A stretch of 64,000 bases of DNA from JBBATK01 sp044224515 (lineage in GTDB: Bacteria > Bacteroidota > Ignavibacteria > Kapaibacteriales > NICIL-2), in contig JBGAKH010000003.1 in NCBI GenBank assembly GCA_044224515.1, forward strand, positions 1-64,000. Reading direction: 5' to 3'. The translations under genes and the position numbers were made by a program. Below the pieces are notes generated by a model. The model saw only the letters and a list, made by a program, of their open reading frames with translations. It did no database searches and was not told the DNA's origin. Position 1 is the first letter of the stretch, and each line of letters begins with the position of its first letter. This document shows positions 44,793-53,053 of this stretch, piece after piece.

Positions 44793-45400
44793 AACTGAAT
44801 GAATTGCTTCGTCTACCGGCACCGTTGGTTCTTGCCTCTCAGTCTCCGCGCCGGAAGGCCTTGCTTGAGCAAATCGGTCTGTCGGCTGAGGTCTGTCCGG
44901 CCCACGTCGACGAACTGAGTTTGGCAGCAGATCGTGAACCCGAGCACTATGCCGCTCACTTAGCCCTGTCCAAAGCCCGCGAAGTTGCCGGATCTCTACA
45001 GCGAGATGCCATCGTGCTTGGCGCTGACACTATTGTGGTGTTAGACCGGCATATTCTCAATAAGCCTACTGATGCCGACGATGCCTTTCGGATGCTGCGC
45101 ATGCTTAGTGGTCGTACCCATACAGTCATCACAGCAGTGGCCTTGGTTCGGGGAAAACAAGAAATGGTACAACAGCGCTCGACAAGCGTGCGCTTTCGCT
45201 CTCTGAGCGATGAGGAAATTAGGGCCTATATTGCCGGTGGCTCACCGATGGACAAAGCCGGTTCGTACGGAATTCAAGACGATTATGGAGCTGTGTTTGT
45301 AGAACACATTGAAGGCTGCTACTACACAATTGTTGGTCTGCCATTGGAATTGCTGTTCGAAATGCTCAAGGACCTGAGCGCAAAGGGGGAAGAGAGATGA
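44789..45400 (+). CDS. maf: Maf-family nucleotide pyrophosphatase
   Basis: Maf hydrolyses non-canonical or pyrimidine nucleoside triphosphates. The signature LVLASQSPRRKALLEQIGL at the N-terminus, LGADTIVVLD, and GSPMDKAGSYGIQ are all present, at the normal length of 203 aa. The GTG start at 44789 overlaps the upstream cyclase stop, and the stop overlaps the start of the ABC permease at 45397, so the three genes form a tight operon with mixed functions. Confidence 0.93.
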   Translation: MKLNELLRLPAPLVLASQSPRRKALLEQIGLSAEVCPAHVDELSLAADREPEHYAAHLALSKAREVAGSLQRDAIVLGADTIVVLDRHILNKPTDADDAFRMLRMLSGRTHTVITAVALVRGKQEMVQQRSTSVRFRSLSDEEIRAYIAGGSPMDKAGSYGIQDDYGAVFVEHIEGCYYTIVGLPLELLFEMLKDLSAKGEER

Positions 45401-46332
45401 GTAGAGCCGGCAGCCGGAACCCGGAGAGAATACTGCGCCGCGCCCGACAATGGCGAGAGTGGCGTCATAGCTCCGTCTTGCTGTCGCCCTGGATCCTCAG
45501 TTTGAGCATTTTTTGGATGTATCCGCTGCTCTACGCGCTCTATATCAGCTTCACACGCTATTACACACTGAGCGCACGTGCCGAATGGGTAGGTCTCGAA
45601 AACTATGTCGCTGTTTTTCGTGATCCGCTCTTCTACAAAGCCTTTAGCAATACCTGCATTTTCGCCTTCGGAACGGTGCCAGTTACCACCGCGGCCGCGC
45701 TGGCCCTGGCGCTGGCCTTGAATCGCCCAAGTACACGCTGGAAGTCCTTTTTTCGGGCTACCTACTTTGTGCCAACGGTGACCTCGCTCGTGGTGATTTC
45801 GTTGATTTTCAGCAATCTCTATGCGCGTGACGGACAACTCAACGCGTTGCTCGCTCTGCTGCATCTGCCAACCGTGCAACGAGGTTGGTTGCTTGAGCCT
45901 ACCACCGCGTTGCCCGCCATCATGATGATGGATGTCTGGATGTCAGTGGGTTATTATACCGTTTTATTCCTTGCCGGTTTGCAGGCTATACCATCCGATC
46001 TCTATGAGGCAGCGGAACTGGCTGCCGCTAACGCGTGGACGCAGTTTCGACGCATAACATTGCCCCTGCTGCGCCCTACGCTACTCTTTGTAGTCGTCAT
46101 GAACTCCATTAAATCTTTTCAGATCTTTGTCGAAGTTTATGTCATGACCAAGGGTGGACCCTTGCCTTTAGAGGGAACAACCACGACCCTTGTTTATGAG
46201 GTGTATCGCAATGCATTTGAGAAAACCGACATGCTCGGTTATGCCTCGGCCTTTGCGTACATCATGTTTTTCTTCCTGCTCATTCTGTCGCTGTTGCAGG
46301 TTCGATTTTTACAACCGAACGACGCTCAATAG
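45397..46332 (+). CDS. Sugar-type ABC transporter permease (MalF/UgpA family)
   Basis: An inner-membrane permease with six membrane segments and the cytoplasmic EAA loop AAELAAANAWTQFRRITLPL, which contacts the ATPase. The opening LLSPWILSLSIFWMYPLLY is typical of MalF/UgpA-type partners. No second permease, binding protein or ATPase gene adjoins it, so the remaining subunits must be elsewhere. The ATG overlaps maf by four bases. The substrate is not deducible, probably a sugar or glycerol phosphate by family. Confidence 0.88.
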   Translation: MSRAGSRNPERILRRARQWREWRHSSVLLSPWILSLSIFWMYPLLYALYISFTRYYTLSARAEWVGLENYVAVFRDPLFYKAFSNTCIFAFGTVPVTTAAALALALALNRPSTRWKSFFRATYFVPTVTSLVVISLIFSNLYARDGQLNALLALLHLPTVQRGWLLEPTTALPAIMMMDVWMSVGYYTVLFLAGLQAIPSDLYEAAELAAANAWTQFRRITLPLLRPTLLFVVVMNSIKSFQIFVEVYVMTKGGPLPLEGTTTTLVYEVYRNAFEKTDMLGYASAFAYIMFFFLLILSLLQVRFLQPNDAQ

Positions 46333-46481
46333 AAGATTGGTGTCCTGACACGAAGCGGCCAAATGCCTCTTTTTCGTGTAAAAACAAGGAAATATCATCA
46401 TTGAGACGCTGAATTAGTGTTTGCTCACTGAAAGTGCGTGATCTATTTTGTGGATCTCGTGCGAAACCAGAGGACTAATTC

Positions 46482-47189
46482 TTGTCAATACCGACATCCA
46501 TAACGCCAACCAAGCAACCACACATGCTTGATTCTCAACTCTTCGTGATCGGAGACGTTCACGGCTGTTTTCATACCTTTCGCGAGCTCGTACAAGAACA
46601 TTGGCGACCCAACGACGAACATCTGGTCCAAGTAGGCGACCTCATCGATAGAGGAAACTTTAGTCCGGATTGCGTTGCACTTGCACGCACGCTCCACGAG
46701 CGCTACATGGGAAAAGTGCATTTCGTCAAAGGCAATCACGAGTTCGAGGCATGTCTCTACGTGGAAACCCACTCGAATGCCAATTGGTTGGAACAGGGAG
46801 GACGTGTTACGATCGAGCAGTACAAAAACAGTGGACGTAATTTGTCCTATGATGCACAGTGGATGAAGTCACTCCCTCTCTGGTATGAAAACTCAAAGGT
46901 ACTGATTACCCATGCCGGTGTGACGGAGACGCCTGACCCATGGCGCGAAACCAATCCTCGAGGGGTTCTGTGGAACCGCACCGCACTCAAAAACATTGTC
47001 AAAATGCAGATCATTGGTCACACACCCTGCAAGAGTCCGGAGTTTCGTGAGGCAGAAAACGTTTGGAACATCGACACCGGGGTCTACAAAGGCAACTCTC
47101 TCAGTGCCATTCGCATTGGCTCCGCCGGAAACGTGATGGATATCATTTCTATTCCAACGCGACCCATCGATTATATTGCCACACGCTAA
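46482..47189 (+). CDS. Metallophosphoesterase (PPP-type phosphatase)
   Basis: The binuclear-metal phosphatase motifs are clear: FVIGDVHGCF, LVQVGDLIDRGN, FVKGNHEFE, and later ITHAGVTE and IIGHTPCK. They match the small bacterial PPP group that includes lambda-type protein phosphatases and ApaH-like Ap4A hydrolases; the substrate cannot be fixed. TTG 46482 is used because aGAGGA lies seven bases before it; ATG 46524 (MLDSQLFV) is the alternative. About 230 residues is normal for the group. Confidence 0.85.
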   Translation: MSIPTSITPTKQPHMLDSQLFVIGDVHGCFHTFRELVQEHWRPNDEHLVQVGDLIDRGNFSPDCVALARTLHERYMGKVHFVKGNHEFEACLYVETHSNANWLEQGGRVTIEQYKNSGRNLSYDAQWMKSLPLWYENSKVLITHAGVTETPDPWRETNPRGVLWNRTALKNIVKMQIIGHTPCKSPEFREAENVWNIDTGVYKGNSLSAIRIGSAGNVMDIISIPTRPIDYIATR

Positions 47190-47273
47190 ACCTCGCGCGA
47201 TAGAGCTAGTGAACCTTCTTTCGTGCGCGCACTGGCTACGGGATATTGCCTTCCACAACTCCAACGCACACGC

Positions 47274-47945
47274 ATGAACACCACACAGCTCGCTGCTCGT
47301 TTCGACCACACTCTTCTCAAACCTGATTATCAACCGGCTCAGATCCAAACGCTCTGCGAAGAAGCTCTGCGCTATGGCTTCGCCAGTGTCTGCGTTCTTC
47401 CGAGCGCCGTGCATGATGCCAATGTGTTTCTTGACGGCTCAAACGTCGCTGTGTGTACCGTTGTTGGATTTCCTTTCGGCGCCACCTTTGGAATGGTAAA
47501 AGCACATGAGACGCGCGAAGCCATCGCGCGTGGTGCCACGGAAATTGACATGGTTATGAATATTTCTGCACTGAAGGCAGGTCAACGCGATGACGTGTTT
47601 CTTGATCTGACAGAGGTAGTAGAATCTGCCTATGCCCTAGGCGCGCGCGTGAAAGTCATTATTGAAACCTGCTTGCTGACGCACGACGAAAAACTACTCG
47701 CCTGCGAATTGGTCTCCAAAGCCCAAGCAGATTATATCAAAACTTCTACAGGCTTCTCGACCGCCGGAGCTACTGTTGAAGACGTCAAGCTCTTGCGTGC
47801 AAATGTTGCTACAGGTGTCAAAGTCAAGGCATCAGGAGGTATTCGCTCTCTCGATAGTGCACTTGCCATGCTGGATGCGGGTGCCGACCGTTTGGGACTG
47901 AGCGCGGGAGTAGCGATAATCGAAGAGTTCCTGGCGCGTCCTTAA
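47274..47945 (+). CDS. deoC: Deoxyribose-phosphate aldolase
   Basis: DeoC cleaves 2-deoxyribose-5-phosphate to acetaldehyde and glyceraldehyde-3-phosphate in deoxynucleoside breakdown. The TIM-barrel motifs are present: FDHTLLKPD, TVVGFPFGA, EIDMVMNISAL, VKVIIETCLL, DYIKTSTGF with the Schiff-base lysine, and VKVKASGGIRS with the second lysine. The start is MNTTQLAARF at 47274, giving 223 residues, the usual size. It is a single gene downstream of the phosphatase. Confidence 0.95.
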   Translation: MNTTQLAARFDHTLLKPDYQPAQIQTLCEEALRYGFASVCVLPSAVHDANVFLDGSNVAVCTVVGFPFGATFGMVKAHETREAIARGATEIDMVMNISALKAGQRDDVFLDLTEVVESAYALGARVKVIIETCLLTHDEKLLACELVSKAQADYIKTSTGFSTAGATVEDVKLLRANVATGVKVKASGGIRSLDSALAMLDAGADRLGLSAGVAIIEEFLARP

Positions 47946-48188
47946 AAGCCTTCGACTCGAGTTAAGAGAATTGTCGACCTGCTATGTTTTCTTTTTCATG
48001 CGTTGCGCTTCGCGCAACGCCTACGCAAAAAACTCTCTGCAAAGAAATACAGCACGTTTAGAAGCACGCAGACTTGTGTCTAACGAGATAGAATAGAGAA
48101 CGCAGAAGTTCAACGAAGAATTCGCGTAATTTTGTTGCACGGTCTTTGTCTACGCACACGCTTCGACTATTATTTAGGGTCCACTACC

Positions 48189-48812
48189 ATGAGTATGTTT
48201 GTTTCGAACCGCAATGAGACGGTTCGCTTATTCAAAAACCCTGTACTCGAATATTTTACCCATATCCACCCGATCACGCCGATACTGGTGTATCTGCCTG
48301 CATCCTTGTATTGCTTTAGTCAGGCTCTGGCTGTTCAAAGTGTTGCACTGATCATTGGACTCTTTTTTCTGGGAATATTGGTGTGGACCTTGTTTGAGTA
48401 CTCTCTGCACCGATGGGCCTTCCATTATCAACCCGGTTCAGAGCTTGGAAAAAAGATGCACTTCTGGATACATGGAATTCATCATGATTATCCCAGAGAC
48501 CACACGCGTCTTGTTATGCCTCTGCCCGTCAGTGTGCCACTGGCCTTGATGTTCTACTTCTTGTTTCTGTGGCTGTTTTCCAATTCGGGCTACGCCCTCT
48601 TTAGCGGGTTTATTTTTGGCTATGTTTGCTACGACAGCATTCACTATGCAACACATCATTTTCCGATGCGCAAAGGAATAGCCAAGTGGATGAAGGACTA
48701 TCATCTTCGTCACCATTACAATGACGAGCACACCGCCTACGGCGTCAGTAATCCCTTGTGGGATTTTGTCTTCCGCACAACTCCCTCACACATCGACGAA
48801 AGCTCGCACTAG
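48189..48812 (+). CDS. Fatty-acid hydroxylase/sterol desaturase-like membrane enzyme
   Basis: The protein has four membrane segments with the di-iron histidine boxes of the fatty-acid hydroxylase superfamily: EYSLHRWAFHY, HGIHHDYPRDHTR, YATHHF, and YHLRHHYNDEHTAYG. The closest layout is that of FA2H-like 2-hydroxylases of sphingolipids or other fatty acids. The start is MSMFVSNRNE (ATG 48189). Bacteroidota relatives make sphingolipids, so a lipid 2-hydroxylase role is plausible but not shown. A terminator follows. Confidence 0.85.
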   Translation: MSMFVSNRNETVRLFKNPVLEYFTHIHPITPILVYLPASLYCFSQALAVQSVALIIGLFFLGILVWTLFEYSLHRWAFHYQPGSELGKKMHFWIHGIHHDYPRDHTRLVMPLPVSVPLALMFYFLFLWLFSNSGYALFSGFIFGYVCYDSIHYATHHFPMRKGIAKWMKDYHLRHHYNDEHTAYGVSNPLWDFVFRTTPSHIDESSH

Positions 48813-48954
48813 TTCATGGCTCGGTGTAACGATCTTCGTTTAAAGGCACATCAAAATTGCCATTGAACATGCATCAATGCAAGTGCGAGCATAAACGCAT
48901 CCTTTTTGAGTTTGCCCAAGCGATGGCACACTGAGTCTTCAGTTCTTTGGACAA

Positions 48955-48990
48955 GAAAAAAGCTCTTGTGTTCGTGGCACAAGAGCTTTT
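48955..48990. terminator. Bidirectional terminator
   Basis: The stem aaaagctcttgtg / cacaagagctttt has A runs on the left and T runs on the right. It lies between the convergent gene ends at 48812 and 49038. Confidence 0.85.
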
Positions 48991-49037
48991 ATGATGATGC
49001 GAGCAGAACTGTATGCGTTCTCCACGCAGGTATCGTT

Positions 49038-49466
49038 TTACTTTTTAGCACTCTTTGCCGGATGTCCGGCTTTCTTCTTTGCCGGACCTGCTACGCTAGC
49101 ATTGGTTGTTGCTGCAGCAGGATTCTTTCTCCAGCCAACCGGACGACCGCGTTTCTTCGGTGCTGCCGGATTTGCGCTCGTGCTCGACGTAGCTGCTGCC
49201 GGATTTTTTCTCCAGCCAACAGGACGACCACGCTTCTTCGGCGCTGCGCTTGTGGCGTTGACGACATTCTTAGAACCGGCCGGACGACCGCGACGTCCCG
49301 GCTTCTTTTTTCCGGCCGGACGACCCGGACGTGCAGCAGGTGTTGCTGCTGTTTCAAAGGTGCCTCCAACAATCCGTTGGAGCAATGAATTAATCTGAGA
49401 TGTAATTGCATCGCGCTGCTTTACAAGCGCTACCAATTCCAACTCAGGGCTTTGTGTTTGAGACAT
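49038..49466 (-). CDS. AT-hook/histone-H1-like DNA-binding protein
   Basis: The N-terminal 35 residues form a helix (LELVALVKQRDAITSQIN). The rest is a basic, Ala/Pro-rich tail with AT-hook cores (GRP with flanking basic residues): ARPGRPAGKKK, RRGRPAGSK, and KKRGRPVGWRKNP twice. The two last hooks sit in near-identical segments of about 23 codons. AT hooks bind the minor groove of AT-rich DNA; such small proteins act in nucleoid packaging or regulation. The combination of an N-terminal coiled segment and an H1-like tail is seen in several Bacteroidota/Chlorobi proteins. The start is ATG 49466. Confidence 0.85.
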   Translation of the reverse strand: MSQTQSPELELVALVKQRDAITSQINSLLQRIVGGTFETAATPAARPGRPAGKKKPGRRGRPAGSKNVVNATSAAPKKRGRPVGWRKNPAAATSSTSANPAAPKKRGRPVGWRKNPAAATTNASVAGPAKKKAGHPAKSAKK

Positions 49467-50289
49467 ATTATTAGATGGATTAATGTGGAACCCTCACGTG
49501 CAAGATACCACTTTCCAAGTAATTGAGCGTGAGCTGATGCAGCTTGCAGCAGTGTGGGACCCAAAACGATCGAAGCGTCTGCCTTCGAATAAACCGATCA
49601 AATGTATTGAATGCATGACAAACTGTGATTGCGCTATATCAACATCAAATAGACGGGCAATGGTTAATTATGTACACAGTTCGTGACGAGTATAGGTGTA
49701 AGCGAAATGACAACCATAGAACCTTGTCCGCGATACGCGATAGAAGATTGAACACAGGTCAGCCAAGAGTTGAGAAGCTAAAGTCCGGATTTGTCTAATG
49801 AGAAATCCTGCACCTGATGAAACATGCTGAGCCAATGACGGAACCTGCATCTCAAATGCAGCTCCGTGGGTGCTTTGTAGTACAAAGTTATCGGGGGCAG
49901 TGCGGACTTGCTCTCACAGGAAGCGAGACGAATAATCCTTCTGTTGAGCGTCTGTTGTCGCTCGTTTTTTCGTCTCGCCGCCTATGTCAAATATCGTGAG
50001 AGTTGGAGGTGGGCAGTGGACTAATCCAGAAGTCGGAACTGCCCGAGATGGTAGTTGTTGATTCAAGAACACAGAGCTCCGGTATTTTGTATCAGCGGGT
50101 GAACTGAATTTTTGCTGCCTGCGGAACGAAAAACACCTCGACGGAGGGCCAATTGGGGCCCAGTAGAACGGACCAACCGGAGCCTCAGGTACCCTAAAAG
50201 TTCGGTGCGCATAGTATCTTTGTTATTGGCAGCGGCATCCTATGTAGTCTGCTGCAGCATCTCGGACCATTTTTGAGCAGCATCAAACC
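49467..50289. other. Gene-free stretch upstream of the sigma-54 activator
   Basis: About 820 bases with no convincing gene. It should contain the divergent promoters of the AT-hook gene and the response regulator. No repeat or RNA gene was recognised. Confidence 0.4.
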
Positions 50290-51792
50290 ATGGCAAAACA
50301 GAAGTACTCCATCGCAATTATTGAAGATGACCCCCTCGTCGGTGCCACCATTCTCGAGATTCTCGAGTCTCGATACGAAAAAGTCGTTCACTTTACCGAC
50401 CCAAACAAGGCCATAGAAGAGCTTGATACGGTCTCTCCGGATTTAATCCTCCTCGATATCTACCTTGGTCACGCCAACGGCTTGGACATCCTGGAGCGCT
50501 TACGAGCGGAAGGAATTATGATTCCGGTGATCGTTATGACAGCCTTCAACGACATAAAAATTGCCGTACGGGCTATGAAAGCCAGCGCCGAAGAGTTTAT
50601 CGTTAAGCCCATCGATTTGGATCAGCTTGAAGTAGCCGTCGAACGCGCTCTGCATAACTACGACCTGCGTCGCCAAGTAAAACTGCTCAAAGAAGAACTC
50701 CGGAGCGAAAAACCCAGCGAGATTATTGGAAAGAGCGAAGCTATTTCCAATGCCCTGGGCGTTGCCAAGATCGTAGCTGGCGCAAGCGATACTACAGCTT
50801 TAATCCTTGGTGAGAGTGGAACAGGGAAGGAGCTGATGGCTCGGTTTATACACTTGCATTCACAACGACTCAAAGGTCCATTCATCACCGTAAACTGCGG
50901 AGCAATTCCGAAAGACCTCGCCGAAAACGAACTCTTTGGTTATGAGCGTGGAGCTTTTACCGGTGCTACGGAGAAAGTAAAACAAGGACGATTCGAACAA
51001 GCTAACCGCGGAACTATTCTGCTCGATGAAGTAGGGGAGCTTAGTGCGGATATGCAAGTCAAATTGCTGCGCGTGCTGCAAGAACGGAAGTTTTACCGCT
51101 TAGGCGGTGCTAAAGAGATTTCGGTGGATGTGCGCGTCATCGCCGCAACCAATCGTGACCTTGAAAAACTGGTTGAAGAAGGAAAGTTCCGAGAAGACTT
51201 ATACTATCGTCTCAACGTTGCCACCATTTACCTGCCACCACTTCGTGAGCGTCAAGGCGATGTCTTGCTGTTGGCAACAAGCTTCATTAAAGAGTTTAAC
51301 CAAAAGTTCAGCAAGAATATCGAAGGCTTTGAGCCGGGCGCTGCCGATATTCTCGAGCACTACGTGTGGAAGGGAAATATCCGCGAATTGAGAAATGCCA
51401 TCGAACGCGCAGTGTTGTTGGAGCAAGGGCAGGTTATTGCTAAGGAGCAGTTTAGTTTCTTGCGTATGGATGCGCAGCCACCTCAGCACACCTTCCAGAA
51501 AACGCAGCGCACTATCGCTACTTCCGAGTTGTCGCCAGGGTCGCATAGCGTCAGTATCTCCAAACAAGGAGCTCCACTGGCAAACGTCGTACGCGAAGTG
51601 TTGGCGCAGACATTTGCATTGGCGGCGAACGACGAAGCATCGGCCGCCAAAATGCTCGGTCTTACCGAATCACGATTGCACGAAGTAATGTCTGAGTTTG
51701 GCGTCGATACCCAATCGGAGGGTGTATCAAAAACAGCTCAAGCGAAAGCCGAGAAGAAAGCGACAAAATCATCCGCTAAAAAGACCAAGTAA
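50290..51792 (+). CDS. NtrC-type sigma-54 response regulator (flagellar regulator candidate)
   Basis: The receiver domain (residues 5-125) has the acidic pocket EDD, the phosphorylation site LLDIYLG at D56, the switch Thr in VMTAF, and Lys in IVKPID. The AAA+ domain carries ESGTGKE (Walker A), GAFTGA, which contacts sigma-54, and ILLDEVGEL (Walker B). The C-terminal Fis-like helix-turn-helix is AAKMLGLTESRLHEVM, followed by a Lys/Ala-rich tail. The protein activates sigma-54 promoters when phosphorylated. It is convergent with fliG, and a sigma-54-like promoter stands upstream of flgB, so a FlrC/FlgR-like flagellar role is likely. The partner kinase is not in the window. Confidence 0.93.
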   Translation: MAKQKYSIAIIEDDPLVGATILEILESRYEKVVHFTDPNKAIEELDTVSPDLILLDIYLGHANGLDILERLRAEGIMIPVIVMTAFNDIKIAVRAMKASAEEFIVKPIDLDQLEVAVERALHNYDLRRQVKLLKEELRSEKPSEIIGKSEAISNALGVAKIVAGASDTTALILGESGTGKELMARFIHLHSQRLKGPFITVNCGAIPKDLAENELFGYERGAFTGATEKVKQGRFEQANRGTILLDEVGELSADMQVKLLRVLQERKFYRLGGAKEISVDVRVIAATNRDLEKLVEEGKFREDLYYRLNVATIYLPPLRERQGDVLLLATSFIKEFNQKFSKNIEGFEPGAADILEHYVWKGNIRELRNAIERAVLLEQGQVIAKEQFSFLRMDAQPPQHTFQKTQRTIATSELSPGSHSVSISKQGAPLANVVREVLAQTFALAANDEASAAKMLGLTESRLHEVMSEFGVDTQSEGVSKTAQAKAEKKATKSSAKKTK

Positions 51793-51810
51793 GTGGTCTC
51801 CTGAAATGCA

Positions 51811-51850
51811 AAACGGCATCCTCGATTTTCCGAGGATGCCGTTTTGTTTG
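51811..51850 (+). terminator. Rho-independent terminator
   Basis: The stem aaacggcatcctcg / cgaggatgccgttt is followed by tgtttgtg. It ends the regulator transcript, and its plus-strand T run faces the end of fliG. Confidence 0.8.
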
Positions 51851-51927
51851 TGTGCTTACGTTTGAGCTGCGCTCGAAGCGAGAAGCCCATGAAGGTGTCA
51901 GCGAAGTCGGCCGACGCTACTCTCGTC

Positions 51928-52959
51928 TTATACGAAGACGTCTTCCTTGCCACGTCCGCCAATGCTGATTTCGTCCTTCTCTTCCAGTCGTTTAATAACC
52001 TCAACAATGCGAAGCTGTGCTGCTTCAACTTCTTTGAGTTTGATCGGACCCATGAACTCGAGATCTTCCTTGATAACTTCTGCGGCACGTTCCGACATAT
52101 TCTTAAAGATTTTGGTGCGAATACGATCGTCGCTGGCTTTGAGCGCCAACGCGAGGTCTCGCTTGTCAACATCACGCAGAATACGCTGGATACCACGGTC
52201 GTCAATTTGAATGATATCGTCGAAGAGAAACATGAGTCGTTTAATCTCAGCGGCTAAGCCTGAGTTCTTTCCTTCAATTTGCTCCATAAGACCTTTGGCC
52301 GTTTGAACCGCGCTCTTGTTCAAAATGCTGGCAACAAGCTGAGCGCCACCTGCCATAGCCAAATTCTGCGACAGTGTTTGCTCTGCGATTTCGTCGACCA
52401 CGCGTTCGATCTGTTGAACCACAGTCGGCGATACTTTTCCAATGCTCGCGATACGCATCAACACATCGGCTTTGAGTTCATCGGCGAACTCTCCAATAAC
52501 GTCTGCACTTTGGTCGGTTGGGAGGTGCGACAACAACAAGGCAATTGTTTGAGGGTGCTCTTTGGCAAGGAAGGAAGCCAGCTGCTGCGCATCGGCTTTG
52601 CGCAAGATGTCGAAGCCGCGAACGGTGGTCAACATCTTAATCTTTTCCATCATCTCGCGTGCTTTCTCGATGCCGAAGGAACGTTCTAGGATGCTACGAG
52701 CGTAGTCGAAGCCACCTTCCGAGAAGGACTCTTGTCCAATCATCAGACCGTAAAATTCCTCGATGACTTTGTTGGTTACACGCTGTGAGACGTCGCTCAG
52801 GTTCGTGATCTCCATCGATATCTGTTCCACTTCCTCATTGCTAAGGTTGCGAAACACGCGCGCCGAAGTCTCAACCGGCAGTGAGATCAACAGAAGAGCA
52901 ATCTTCTGCTTTCCACTGAGGGATTCATAGGTGATCTCGCTTTTATCCATTGTAGCCAT
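51928..52959 (-). CDS. fliG: Flagellar motor switch protein FliG
   Basis: FliG forms the torque ring beside the MS ring and binds FliM and the stator. The hallmark EHPQTIALLLSHL in the middle domain and the C-terminal motor domain with VDKRDLALALKASDDRIRTK and FKNMSERAAEVIKEDLEFMG carry the conserved charged residues. The length of 343 is standard. It is the last gene of flgB-flgC-orf87-fliE-fliF-fliG on the minus strand, about 90 bases after fliF. Confidence 0.97.
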   Translation of the reverse strand: MATMDKSEITYESLSGKQKIALLLISLPVETSARVFRNLSNEEVEQISMEITNLSDVSQRVTNKVIEEFYGLMIGQESFSEGGFDYARSILERSFGIEKAREMMEKIKMLTTVRGFDILRKADAQQLASFLAKEHPQTIALLLSHLPTDQSADVIGEFADELKADVLMRIASIGKVSPTVVQQIERVVDEIAEQTLSQNLAMAGGAQLVASILNKSAVQTAKGLMEQIEGKNSGLAAEIKRLMFLFDDIIQIDDRGIQRILRDVDKRDLALALKASDDRIRTKIFKNMSERAAEVIKEDLEFMGPIKLKEVEAAQLRIVEVIKRLEEKDEISIGGRGKEDVFV

Positions 52960-53053
52960 ATCGCTGTGTTATTCGTTAAAACCTTCTTTGCTAACTCGCT
53001 GCTCTGCACCGGTGCACCCTTGCACCTCGCGCCAATTGATGCCTGCCTCTGTC

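Noticed and set aside
48000..48020. Terminator after deoC (gcgttgcgc/gcgcaacgc hairpin)
   Set aside because: The stem is strong but no T run follows on the plus strand, so a terminator call is not supported.
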